64,000 nucleotides of DNA from Isoptericola sp. BMS4 (GTDB taxonomy: Bacteria; Actinomycetota; Actinomycetes; Actinomycetales; Cellulomonadaceae), in the NCBI RefSeq assembly GCF_011634835.1, contig NZ_SIRP01000001.1:1207928-1271927 (forward strand). Reading direction: 5' to 3'. The notes under the pieces were generated by a model. It was given only the letters and a program-made list of their open reading frames with translations. It searched no databases and was not told the origin of the DNA. This document shows, piece by piece, positions 52,501-59,873 of this stretch. The position numbers and the translations under genes are program-made. Numbering within the stretch: position 1 is the first letter of the stretch; the number at the start of each line of letters is the position of its first letter.

Positions 52501-52554
52501 AAGCAGGTGTGGGTCACCACGCCGTGGGGCAAGAGCAACACCATCACCTGGTAG
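46531..52554 (+). CDS. Giant surface protein with Ig/cadherin-like and FN3 repeats
   Basis: A protein of about 2007 residues. A short cytoplasmic N-terminus and one membrane helix (STTVVIALSAGIAVAAAL, residues 15-32) are followed by a beta-propeller-like region (about 50-350; VSDAGSGSASVVDV, VVDGETGALWVT). Eleven Ig/cadherin-like units follow from about 390 (each with PxAxDD...V and NDxDPDGD-type calcium-like loops), then five FN3-like units from about 1450. The Cys-containing C-terminal domain (about 1905-2007) includes GDCTHSSCRYINLTIRN. There is no LPxTG motif, so the N-terminal helix is the anchor. The start is TTG 46531 with AGGGGGA upstream; GTG 46549 is an alternative. It heads the MoxR/DUF58/kinase locus, matching the FN3 protein of bifidobacterial PFNA clusters. 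An adhesion or matrix role is inferred. Confidence 0.88.
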   Translation: MGLFTRVRADRRTAVSTTVVIALSAGIAVAAALYDGEATADVDLDDSGVWVTKESGGLVGRFNTEAQALDGTLLAGSQSFDVDQQASDVLVSDAGSGSASVVDVARLKFASTTKLPPNARTSMGGDRVAVVDGETGALWVTPVDRLASLDTEEVDPTATLDGSAQVVVSESGITYAVVPARDVLWTVEPGKEPTTTTLDMLDGGDDVALTTVGDDVVVLDRSTGELRLPGGETVDVMDAQGAQLQLPGESSDSVAYATSSSLVLQPLGGGTATRRQASGSPASPVQLGGCLYGAWSGSGQIVRDCEGTDRDVDRALEGLSQSSVLQYRVNRNNVVLNDLSAGTLWMALEEYEKVDDWDIKLPEQAEGSDEDAEDAKPELVDQTVVDRKKQDPPKAEDDDYGVRPGRATVLDVLANDLDPDGDVITAELVGDQPDGFRVERVLGGKALQAVVPEDASGQESFTYEVSDGRGGTDQASVSVRVVPEDENKAPEQTGEPVLRVERGKSASIKVLPFFRDPDGDDVYLAAAESTVQGDEVRSYPDGTVEFRDNGTATGRKKVTVTVGDRRDGTVEGTLWVDVLGDSNEAPVAVGDHVVVTAGQPVTVEPLKNDSDPNGDELRLAKVNNAAPAEITPNYDAGTFTFLAQEPKSYDVLYQVSDGPNATTGVVRVDVRAPDDASGAPIVVSDTAMLPAGGSTLVDVLANDTDPAGGVLVVQSVEVPDDAGVSVAVLDHQILRISETRRIPDSVVLKYTVSNGNDISTGEIRVLPVPPPQRLQPPNAAPDEVTVRVGDYVNIPVLENDSHPDGLELTLGEKLEQDVDPAMGEAFFSEDVLRFRAGSEPGTAYAIYTVHDPNGQEDSAQVTIHVRGGEENTAPVPRDVEARVLAGGTTRIPVPLDGIDPDGDSVQLTGLATGPSQGKAEVVDGFVDYRASEDASGADSFRYSVQDARGEIATGVIRVGIARPPETNQPPVAEDDEVTVRPDRRVAVPALENDSDPDGDRIGLVPGAIEGGEDLSAEVSGERVVVRTPGAEGTSTFFYAIEDTYAARASASVSVTVAKDAPLQPPVARDDSVVVADILGQTSVTVPVLDNDEDPDGAADDLTVETSAESATVSPEGEIEVALTEDRQVITYTVTDVDGLTAKAFLVVPGQASTQPILKPGQAPLEVKSGESLDIDIADHVLVVEGRSPRLTTADQVKALEGEADVTGKTTMTYTPEGEYVGPASVTFEVTDGDGPDDPDGHTAVLTLPITVVPPDNLPPEPGSPSGQVAAGEESAVDLGRFATDPDGDDLRFELGGLPEGLGATLSGSRVTLEADPTVPKGTTLTVPYTVTDDEHPPVDGEITVEVVASTRPLARAVEDVVDDAHQGEPVSVPVLANDSNPFEDRGPLELVGDPIVDTGVGTTTVDGDQVVVTPQEDFVGTMVVRYTVQDATQDSDRNVEGRVTLNVLGAPEAPTTPQIEEVRSETVVLSWTPPENNGSEITGYTVTSDQGDTFACKTTTCTLDGLTNDVTYTFTVVAENAVGESEESPASAEARPDEKPDPPAAPQLEFGDESLVVTWQNATYDDRSAIESVNLEISPAPANGETQKVGVTGERIVWEGLTNGTAYKVRVQAVNKAPDPSDWGAWSTTMVPAGPPAAPAAPSASRVDTPLGGQVHVTWNAPDANGDPVKTYHVGVFRDGERVATETSSTTSIDLEGLDTKASYSFTVVAENKAGKGDASPRSNEVTPYGRPTVPGTPSASVGTGMSGQADVSWGASDDNGDAVTYTVETDQGGSRDTTATSLTYSGLSNGTNYRFRVRACNAAGCSDWTPYSNQVKPFGPVPTPTVTAKGGDQKVSFTWSTSTNGRSISVKVSGAFSSTAKSGSKTVNAGYSDTKKICVTATDTEGQSAQKCASAKSDPKPQPTVTISKGAPEDGSDPYGDCTHSSCRYINLTIRNADPNQSFSYECMASTGQFSTSGTVWHSPVEQTRTDGSGNAGPRDLYCYYGNPGKQVWVTTPWGKSNTITW

Positions 52555-52609
52555 GCACCGCGCCGACGACGAGGGTGGCCACGGCGCCGCCGAGAGATAG
52601 GAACATCCA

Positions 52610-53584
52610 ATGAGCACCATGACCCCCGAGCAGGCGACCTGGTTCGCCCAGACGTTCGACCGGATCGTCAGCAACGTGGGCCAGGCCGTGCTGGGCAAGG
52701 AGGGGCAGATCCGCCTCGCCCTGACCTGCATGCTCGCCGAGGGCCACCTGCTGCTGGAGGACGCGCCGGGCACGGGCAAGACGATGCTGGCGCGGGCGAT
52801 GGCGGCCAGCGTCCAGGGCACGAACAGCCGTATCCAGTTCACGCCGGACCTGCTGCCCTCGGACGTCACGGGCGTGACGATCTACGACCAGAAGACGGCG
52901 CGGTTCGAGTTCCACGAGGGCCCGGTGTTCGCGAACATCGTCCTCGCGGACGAGATCAACCGTGCCTCGCCGAAGACGCAGTCCGCGCTCCTGGAGGTCA
53001 TGGAGGAGGCGCGGGTGACCGTGGACGGCGTCACGCACTCCGTCGGTTCGCCGTTCATGGTCGTGGCCACCCAGAACCCGGTCGAGCAGGCGGGGACCTA
53101 CCGCCTTCCCGAGGCGCAGCTCGACCGCTTCCTCATGAAGACGTCGATCGGCTACCCGGACCTCGCCTCGACGGTGGAGATCCTCGCGGGCTCCGCCGTC
53201 CGCGACCGCAGCGCGGCGCTGCAGCCGGTGATCACCGGGCAGGCCGTCGTCGAGATGGCCGGCCTCGCGGGCGCGGTGCACGCGGATCCCGCGGTGCTGG
53301 AGTACGTCTCCCGGCTCGCGGAGGAGTCCCGCTCCGCGGCCGACGTGCAGGTGGGCGTCTCCGTGCGCGGTGCCCTGGCGCTGGTGCGCTGCATGAAGGT
53401 CTGGGCCGCCGCGCACGGGCGCAACTACGTCCTGCCCGACGACGTCAAGGACCTGCTGCAGCCCGTGTGGGCGCACCGCCTCGTGCTCGACGCGGAGGCG
53501 GAGTTCGCGGGGGCCACCGCCCAGGGCGCCGTCGACCGCCTCCTGAGCGACGTCGCCGCGCCCCAGGAACGCCGCACCGCCTGA
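52610..53584 (+). CDS. MoxR family AAA+ ATPase
   Basis: A 324-residue MoxR-type ATPase. Walker A is in LEDAPGTGKTMLARAM (about 50-65), Walker B and the following helix in IVLADEINRASPKTQSALLE, sensor 1 in VVATQNPVEQAGTYRLPEAQ, and sensor 2 in GVSVRGALALVRCMKVWA. MoxR proteins act as chaperones that insert cofactors into or mature partner proteins, commonly paired with DUF58 and transglutaminase-like proteins as here. It lies 55 bases after the giant surface protein gene, which may be the client. The ATG follows GAGAGATAGGAA. Confidence 0.95.
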   Translation: MSTMTPEQATWFAQTFDRIVSNVGQAVLGKEGQIRLALTCMLAEGHLLLEDAPGTGKTMLARAMAASVQGTNSRIQFTPDLLPSDVTGVTIYDQKTARFEFHEGPVFANIVLADEINRASPKTQSALLEVMEEARVTVDGVTHSVGSPFMVVATQNPVEQAGTYRLPEAQLDRFLMKTSIGYPDLASTVEILAGSAVRDRSAALQPVITGQAVVEMAGLAGAVHADPAVLEYVSRLAEESRSAADVQVGVSVRGALALVRCMKVWAAAHGRNYVLPDDVKDLLQPVWAHRLVLDAEAEFAGATAQGAVDRLLSDVAAPQERRTA

Positions 53585-53595
53585 CCGGAGACCTC

Positions 53596-54954
53596 ATGAC
53601 CACCACCACCGAACCGGAGCGCACCGAGCAGGCGACCCCGGAGGCGGCGCCCGAGCCCGCGGGGGAGAAGCGCGCGCGCCGCGCGGCCGGCGCGGGGATC
53701 CGCCGGCGCGCCGCGGCGGCGGGCGCCACCCTCGGGCAGGGCACCCGCTCCGCCGCGCGCGCGGTCGGACGCGCCGCCACGGACGCGCGCGCACGCACCG
53801 CACCCGTGCTCGGGGTGGTCTCGCCGTTCGGGTGGGCCGTCCTGGTCCTCACCGCCGCGGCCTGGTGGTCGGGCACGGTGCTGCGCTGGGAGGAGTGGGT
53901 GGTCGTCGCCGTGACCGCGAGCGTCGCCCTGCTCGGCGCGATCGCCTTCGTCCTGGGCCGGCTGCGCTACGACGTCACCCTCGACGTCGCCTCCAAGCGG
54001 GTCATGGTGGGCGACCGTGCCGTGGGGCGCCTGCTGGTCGCCAACGGGTCGGCGCGCAGCATGCTCCCGGCCGTGATGGAGCTGCAGGTCGGCAAGGGCA
54101 TCGCCTCGTTCCCGGTCCCGCGGCTGCGGCCCGGGGCGGAGCACGAGGAGATCTTCGCGGTCCCCACGCAACGCCGCGCCGTGATCCCGCTGGGGCCGGT
54201 GCGGTCGGTGCGCTCCGACCCGCTCGGGCTCCTGCGCCGCGAACTGACGTGGACCGAGCCGGAGGAGCTGTTCGTGCACCCGCGCACGCTGCCGCTCTCC
54301 GGCTCGTCGACAGGCCTGCTGCACGACCTGGAGGGGCGCGTGACGCCCGACATCTCCGACTCGGACGTGTCGTTCCACGCGCTGCGCGACTACGTGCCGG
54401 GCGACGACCGGCGGCACATCCACTGGAAGTCGACGGCGCGCACCGGGAAGCTCATGGTGCGGCAGTTCGAGGAGACCCGCCGGTCGAGGCTCGCGGTCAT
54501 CCTGTCGACGCGCGCCGAGGACTACGGCGACCCGGAGGAGTTCGAGCTCGCGGTCTCGGTGTGCGGGTCCTTGGGGCTGCAGGCGATCCGGGAGGACGGC
54601 GGCCTGGCCGTGCTGGTGCAGCAGGGCCGGGTGCGGGGCGACCACCGGACGCGGCTGCTGGACGACCTGACCCGCCTCGAGCTGGCGCCCGCCCGCACCA
54701 CCCTCGCCGAGATCGCCCGGGTCGCGTCGGCCACCGTGTCGGACGCCTCGGTCGTGGCGGTCGTCGTGGGCAGCACCGTCACGCCGACGGACCTGCGTGC
54801 CGCGGCCGTGCGGCTGCCGGTCGACGCGCGCCTCGTCGCGATGCGCTGCGTCCCTGGGGCCTCGGTCAGCCGAGGGCGCGTGGCCGACATGCAGCTGCTC
54901 ACGCTCGGCGAGCTGGCCGACCTGCCGAACGCGCTGCGGAGGATGAATGACTGA
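53596..54954 (+). CDS. DUF58 domain-containing membrane protein
   Basis: A 452-residue protein. An Ala/Arg-rich cytoplasmic N-terminus of 75 residues precedes two membrane helices (FGWAVLVLTAAAWWSGTVL, WVVVAVTASVALLGAIAFVL). An extended beta region follows, then the DUF58 hallmark YVPGDDRRHIHWKSTART and a von Willebrand A-like segment (RLAVILSTRAEDYGD). DUF58 proteins form functional pairs with MoxR ATPases. It is encoded 11 bases after moxR and overlaps the transglutaminase-like gene by eight bases. Function in this locus is inferred from pairing. Confidence 0.93.
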   Translation: MTTTTEPERTEQATPEAAPEPAGEKRARRAAGAGIRRRAAAAGATLGQGTRSAARAVGRAATDARARTAPVLGVVSPFGWAVLVLTAAAWWSGTVLRWEEWVVVAVTASVALLGAIAFVLGRLRYDVTLDVASKRVMVGDRAVGRLLVANGSARSMLPAVMELQVGKGIASFPVPRLRPGAEHEEIFAVPTQRRAVIPLGPVRSVRSDPLGLLRRELTWTEPEELFVHPRTLPLSGSSTGLLHDLEGRVTPDISDSDVSFHALRDYVPGDDRRHIHWKSTARTGKLMVRQFEETRRSRLAVILSTRAEDYGDPEEFELAVSVCGSLGLQAIREDGGLAVLVQQGRVRGDHRTRLLDDLTRLELAPARTTLAEIARVASATVSDASVVAVVVGSTVTPTDLRAAAVRLPVDARLVAMRCVPGASVSRGRVADMQLLTLGELADLPNALRRMND

Positions 54955-57481
54955 CGCGCCCACGCCCCCGGAGCAGACGGGGACGAGCGGTCACACGGGG
55001 AGCACCGGGAACACCGGCGCGACGTCGCGCACCTCGCTGCGCGCCGGGACCACGCGGGCCCGCGACCGGGCCTCGGGGGCCCCGCGCGCCCTGAGCGCGG
55101 CCGGTGCCGTCGACGGCCTGGCCCTCCTGCTGCTCCTCGGGACCGTGGCCGTGGGGTTCGCCCCGGCCTGGGGGACCACGGGCTACCTGGTCCCCGCGCT
55201 GGGCGGTGCCGTCGTCGGCCTGCTCGTCGCATGGCTCGGGGCGTGGCTGCGCTGGTCGGTGGTGCTCACCGCCGCGGCCACCGTGCTCGCCTACGTCCTG
55301 CTGGGCGGTGCGCTCGCACTGCCCGGCACGACCGTCGCCGGCGTCGTGCCCTCGCTGCAGACCCTGCAGGAGCTGGCGCTGGGCGCGGTGCACGGGTGGA
55401 AGGAGTTCGTCACCACGGTCCCGCCGCTGGCGTCGTTCCCGGAGCTGGCGGTCGTGCCGTTCCTCCTGCTCCTGATCACCGGCGTGCTGGCGGGGACCAT
55501 CGCCTGGCGGTCGCGTCACGCGGCGTGGGCGCTCCTGCCTCCGGTCGTGGCGCTCGCCGGCGTGGCGCTGCTGGGGACGATCCTGCCGGCCTACCCGATC
55601 GTCCAGGGCCTCGTGCTCGCGGTCGTCGGCCTGCTGTGGGCCTCGTGGCGCGCCGCCGAGGCGCGGATGGGCGCGAACTCCCTGCTCACCGACGCCAGCC
55701 GCTCGGCGACCCGCCGGCTGCGCGCCCAGCGCGTGCGCGGCGGGGCGATCATGCTCGTGGCCGGCGGCCTGGCCGCCGTCCTCGCGGCCCCTCCGCTCGC
55801 TCACGGGGAACGGGTGGCGCTGCGCGAGATGATCACGCCTCCGCTCGACCTCCACCAGTACACGAGCCCGCTGGTCGGGTTCCGGCAGTACGCCAAGGAC
55901 CAGAAGGACGCCGAGCTGTTCACGGTCGAGGGGCTCCCCGCCGGCACCAGGGTGCGCCTGGCGACCCTGGACACGTACTCGGGAACCGTCTACGACGCGA
56001 GCAGCGGTGGCGTCTCCGGCGTCTTCAACCGCGCGGGCGAGGCGGTCGACACCCTCGCCGAGGGCACCCGCACGACCCTCGACGTCACCGTCACCGGCTA
56101 CTCGGGCGTGTGGGTCCCCGAGGTCGGGGACGTCGCGGGCTTCAGGTTCGGCGGGGAGCGGGCGTCCGAGCTCGCGTCGAGCACGTACTACAACTCGACC
56201 TCGCGCACGGCGCTGAGCACGGCGGGCCTGGGCCCGGGCGACTCCTACGAGCTCGACGCCGTCGTGGCGCCGCGGCCGGACGACGAGGCGCTGGCCACGG
56301 CCACGGTCCAGGACGTCGACATGCCCAAGCCGTCCGACCTGGCGGACGCGGTGCCGTCCAAGGCGGCGCAGTTCGCCGCGGACGCGACCGACCCGTTCGA
56401 GCGGTTCCAGAACATCCGCGACACCCTGGAGGCCACCGGGATCTACTCCAGCGGGCTGGAGAACCAGCCGGCGTCCCGCCCGGGGCACTCCGCGGCGCGC
56501 ATCGACACGCTGCTCGCCCAGGACCAGATGGTCGGCGACGACGAGCAGTTCGCCGTCGCGCTGGCGCTCATGGCGCAGCAGGTGGGGGTCCCGGCCCGCG
56601 TGGTCATGGGCTTCATGCCGGAGAAGGACGCCTGGGAGCCCGGGACGCCGTACACGGCGACCGGTGGCGACGTGCGGGCCTGGGTCGAGGTCCCGTTCGA
56701 GCAGTATGGCTGGGTCCCGTTCGACGTCCGTCCCGACGAGGACAACAAGGTCGAGCCGCTGCCGCGCTCCAAGCAGGTGCCCAAGCCCCCGGTGCTCGAG
56801 TCGCCGGAGTCGCCCGAGGAGCCGCCGCAGGCGGAGGCCGGCGACGTCGAGGAGGACGACCAGGAGAAGGACGAGCCCGGCATCGACTGGCGCCAGGTGG
56901 CGGTCGTCGTCGTCGCGGTCGCGGTCCCGCTCGCGCTGCTCGCGGTCCCGCTCGTGCTGATCCTGGCGCTCAAGGCGCGCAGGCGTGGGCGCCGGCGTAC
57001 CGCGCCCGAGCTCGCCGACCGGTTCAGCGGGGGCTGGCGCGAGGTGGTCGACACCGCGACCGATCTCGGCGCCGGGGTCCCGCGGGCGGCGACGCGACGC
57101 GAGGGGGCGCACCTGCTGGCCGCCCACGTCCCGGCGGCCGGCACCGCGACGGTGACGCTCGCGCACCGCGCGGACGCGTCGGTGTTCGGTGGGGGGACCC
57201 CGTCGCAGGCGGAGGTCGACGCGTACTGGGCCGACGTGGACGGCGTCGTGGGAGCCATGCACGCGGCGGTGCCGTGGCGGCGGAGGGTGGCCGCCCGGTT
57301 GTCCCTGCGCTCGCTCCGCGGCGGGGACGCCCCGCCTCTGCGGGAGGTGGCGCGGCGGCGCCTCGCGGCGGTCCCGGCGTGGTGCGCCCGGACGGCGCGT
57401 GCAGCGGTGCGCCCGGTGCGTGACAGGATGGCCCGCGCGCGGCGGCGCAAGGACAAGGCACGGCGGCAGGAGGACCGATGA
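54947..57481 (+). CDS. Transglutaminase-like membrane protein lacking catalytic Cys and His
   Basis: An 844-residue protein. About eight N-terminal helices (residues 50-275) form the DUF3488-type membrane module. An extracytoplasmic region leads to the transglutaminase-like core (about 490-600), then a helix near 655-675 and a cytoplasmic DUF4129-like tail. In active relatives the core reads GDCEQFA, then HAWVEV, then a following Asp. Here it reads GDDEQFA (D532 for Cys) and VRAWVEV (R577 for His), while D593 in PFDVRP remains. The fold blocks QQVGVPARVVMGF and YGWVPFD are intact, so this looks like a pseudoenzyme. It overlaps the DUF58 and RDD/FHA genes. Confidence 0.92.
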   Translation: MTDAPTPPEQTGTSGHTGSTGNTGATSRTSLRAGTTRARDRASGAPRALSAAGAVDGLALLLLLGTVAVGFAPAWGTTGYLVPALGGAVVGLLVAWLGAWLRWSVVLTAAATVLAYVLLGGALALPGTTVAGVVPSLQTLQELALGAVHGWKEFVTTVPPLASFPELAVVPFLLLLITGVLAGTIAWRSRHAAWALLPPVVALAGVALLGTILPAYPIVQGLVLAVVGLLWASWRAAEARMGANSLLTDASRSATRRLRAQRVRGGAIMLVAGGLAAVLAAPPLAHGERVALREMITPPLDLHQYTSPLVGFRQYAKDQKDAELFTVEGLPAGTRVRLATLDTYSGTVYDASSGGVSGVFNRAGEAVDTLAEGTRTTLDVTVTGYSGVWVPEVGDVAGFRFGGERASELASSTYYNSTSRTALSTAGLGPGDSYELDAVVAPRPDDEALATATVQDVDMPKPSDLADAVPSKAAQFAADATDPFERFQNIRDTLEATGIYSSGLENQPASRPGHSAARIDTLLAQDQMVGDDEQFAVALALMAQQVGVPARVVMGFMPEKDAWEPGTPYTATGGDVRAWVEVPFEQYGWVPFDVRPDEDNKVEPLPRSKQVPKPPVLESPESPEEPPQAEAGDVEEDDQEKDEPGIDWRQVAVVVVAVAVPLALLAVPLVLILALKARRRGRRRTAPELADRFSGGWREVVDTATDLGAGVPRAATRREGAHLLAAHVPAAGTATVTLAHRADASVFGGGTPSQAEVDAYWADVDGVVGAMHAAVPWRRRVAARLSLRSLRGGDAPPLREVARRRLAAVPAWCARTARAAVRPVRDRMARARRRKDKARRQEDR

Positions 57482-59040
57482 CGACGACGTGCACCGCCTG
57501 TGGTGCCCCCGACCAGGACGGCGCGTTCTGCGCCGTGTGCGGCACGCCGACCGTGGCGACCCCGTACCGGCCCCGCCCCGGGGAGTCCTCCGGGCAGGCG
57601 GAGAACGCGGGGCTCGAGGTGACGACGGAGCCCGAGCTGCACGGGCGGACCCAGCGCGCGCCCGCGGACATGCTGCGGGCCACGGCGGCGGCCGCCGCCG
57701 CGGCGGAACCGCCGCTCGCGGGGGTGGGGCGGCGTGCCGGCGCCTACGTGCTGGACCTCCTGGCGATCTCCCTGGTCTCGTTGGTCGCCGCGGTCGCCAC
57801 CGCGCTCGCGACGGGTGTGACGGCGAAGATGGCGGACGTGTCCGCGGCGTCGACCACGATGGGGGCGACCGCGGCGACGCGCGAGCTCATGGGAGCGCTG
57901 GCCGCCGTCTACCTGGTCGCCGGGCTCGTGAGCCTGCTGTGCTGGGTCGGCCTGGCCGTGTGGGAGGGCCGGACGGGCCGGACGGTCGGGAACAGCCTGC
58001 TCGGCATCCGGACCGTGGCGCTGGCCGACGGCGGGCCGGTCGGTGTCGGTCGCGACCTGCTGCGCTGGCTGGTGCTCGCGGCGTGCGGGGTGCTCCCGCT
58101 GGTCGGCACCGTCCTCGTGCTGGTGTCGCCGACGTTCGACTCGTCCGGCCGGCGGCAGGGCTGGCACGACAAGGCGGCCCGCAGCGTGGTTCGCGACGTG
58201 CGTGGGGGGACGCCGCCGAGCTTCGCCCCGGCCTCGCCGGCGGCCCCCGAGCCTGCGGGCCGCGGCGTCGTCCCCGTCCCGGGGGCCTCCTCGGCGGAGG
58301 CCACCACGCCCGACCCCTGGGCCTTCCCCGCCGGGCAGCAGGAGCGTGGAGGCGCCGGACTCATCACGGGCGTGCCGGGCACCGGGAGCGCGGGCGCACC
58401 GGAGCCTGACGGCGACGTGGACCCCGCCACCGTGCACCGGACCGCCGGCACGGACCTCGGCACGGCGCCCACCCAGGTGCAGGCGCCGGTGCCGCCGTCG
58501 GTCGCGCCGCCGTCGGCGACGGGGCCGGTCGCTCCCGCGGCCGCGCCGCCGTCGTCCGCCGCACCCTCGCCCGTCGCGCCGGCGCCCGCCCCGCCGCAGC
58601 GCCCCGTCGCGGCACAGCCCGAGCCGGACGACCTCGAGGACCTCGAGGCGACGCGGTTCAGCGTCTCGTCGCGCCGCGGCCCGGGCGACGGGAGCGTCCC
58701 GGCGCGCATCGTCGTCGAGGTCGACCCGGACCGGCGTGTCCCCGTCGACGGGCGCACCCTGGTCGGGCGCAACCCCCAGCAGGACGGCGGTGAGCCGGCG
58801 GCGGTCCTGCGCCTCGAGGACCCCACCCGCTCGGTGTCCAAGACGCACCTCGAGCTGTCGCCCACCACGGGCGGCCTGCTCGTCACCGACCTGGGCAGCA
58901 CCAACGGCAGCGCGGTGATCGCGCCGGACGGCACCGTGCACGAGCTCCGTCCCGGCGCCCCGGTGACCGTCACGGGTGGCTGGGTGCTGCAGGCGGGCGC
59001 CCGGCGCCTGACCGTCGTGGGTCCGGACGCCGGCGCATGA
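57478..59040 (+). CDS. Zinc-ribbon/RDD/FHA protein
   Basis: A 520-residue three-part protein. The N-terminal zinc ribbon has C5, C8, C18 and C21. The RDD membrane domain (about 82-240) has GRRAGAYVLDLLAISLVSL, further helices, and WHDKAARSVVRD. A Pro/Ala-rich linker (about 245-410) contains the motif T318-V-H-R. The C-terminal FHA domain (about 420-515) has LVGRNPQQ, SVSKTHLEL and GSTNGS, all residues needed for phosphothreonine binding. A membrane-tethered phosphopeptide reader is the likely role, serving the kinase and phosphatase encoded downstream. ATGA overlaps at both ends. Confidence 0.9.
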   Translation: MTTTCTACGAPDQDGAFCAVCGTPTVATPYRPRPGESSGQAENAGLEVTTEPELHGRTQRAPADMLRATAAAAAAAEPPLAGVGRRAGAYVLDLLAISLVSLVAAVATALATGVTAKMADVSAASTTMGATAATRELMGALAAVYLVAGLVSLLCWVGLAVWEGRTGRTVGNSLLGIRTVALADGGPVGVGRDLLRWLVLAACGVLPLVGTVLVLVSPTFDSSGRRQGWHDKAARSVVRDVRGGTPPSFAPASPAAPEPAGRGVVPVPGASSAEATTPDPWAFPAGQQERGGAGLITGVPGTGSAGAPEPDGDVDPATVHRTAGTDLGTAPTQVQAPVPPSVAPPSATGPVAPAAAPPSSAAPSPVAPAPAPPQRPVAAQPEPDDLEDLEATRFSVSSRRGPGDGSVPARIVVEVDPDRRVPVDGRTLVGRNPQQDGGEPAAVLRLEDPTRSVSKTHLELSPTTGGLLVTDLGSTNGSAVIAPDGTVHELRPGAPVTVTGGWVLQAGARRLTVVGPDAGA

Positions 59041-59873
59041 GCGTGCCCGTGAGCATCGGTCTGCTCTGGGGCGCCTCGACCCACCAGGGGGCGCGGCGCC
59101 GCCTCAACGAGGACTCCTACCTGGCGGGAGGCTCCGTCTTCTTCGTCGCCGACGGGATGGGCGGGCACGACGCCGGCGAGGTCGCGAGCGCGGCCGCCGT
59201 CGAGGCGCTGGCACCGCTGCGGGAGTCCGCCGTCGTGCACGAGGACGACGTGCGCTGCCGCGTCGCCACCGCGCACGACGCCGTGCGCGCCATCGAGACG
59301 GCGCCAGGCCGCGGGGCAGGCACCACGCTGTCCGGGCTGGTGCTCACCGACCAGGGCGGCGAGCCCTACTGGCTCGTGGTCAACGTCGGGGACTCCCGGA
59401 CGTACCGGAGCACGAACGGCGTGCTCGAGCAGGTGAGCGTCGACCACTCCGAGGTGCAGGAGCTCGTGGACGCGGGGCGCATCACCGCGGACCAGGCGGC
59501 CACCCACCCGCGCCGCCACGTCGTGACCCGGGCGCTCGGGGCGCCGGACGACCCGGAACCCGACTTCTGGTTCCTGCCCGTGCACGCGGGCGACCGGATG
59601 CTCGTGTGCTCCGACGGCCTCACGGTCGAGCTGGGCGACCGGCGCATCGCCGAGGTCCTGCTCATGGAGGCCGACCCGCAGCGGGCGGCGGACCGGCTGG
59701 TCGCCGAGGCGCTGGAGGCCGGAGGGCGGGATAACATCACCGTCATCGTGGTGGGCGCCACCGGGTTGACGGACGACCTGGAGAGCACGGCGCCCCGGGA
59801 CGGGCGCGCCGCCCACGATGACGACGACGACACGGTGCCCCGCAGGTCGCCGTGGAAGGGGGCCTGGACGTGA
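59037..59873 (+). CDS. PP2C-type serine/threonine phosphatase
   Basis: A 278-residue PPM/PP2C phosphatase (PrpC/PstP type). The metal-binding motifs are complete: RRLNEDSYLAG, FFVADGMGGHDAGE, VVNVGDSRTYR, LVCSDGLTVELGD and GGRDNITVIVV. It is soluble, without a membrane segment. An acidic tail ends DDDDTVPRRSPWKG, where T266-V-P-R resembles the T-V-H-R motifs of its neighbours and may be a kinase site. It would reverse phosphorylation by the kinase at 61538. The start overlaps the RDD/FHA gene and the stop overlaps the FHA gene as GTGA. Confidence 0.95.
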   Translation: MSVPVSIGLLWGASTHQGARRRLNEDSYLAGGSVFFVADGMGGHDAGEVASAAAVEALAPLRESAVVHEDDVRCRVATAHDAVRAIETAPGRGAGTTLSGLVLTDQGGEPYWLVVNVGDSRTYRSTNGVLEQVSVDHSEVQELVDAGRITADQAATHPRRHVVTRALGAPDDPEPDFWFLPVHAGDRMLVCSDGLTVELGDRRIAEVLLMEADPQRAADRLVAEALEAGGRDNITVIVVGATGLTDDLESTAPRDGRAAHDDDDDTVPRRSPWKGAWT

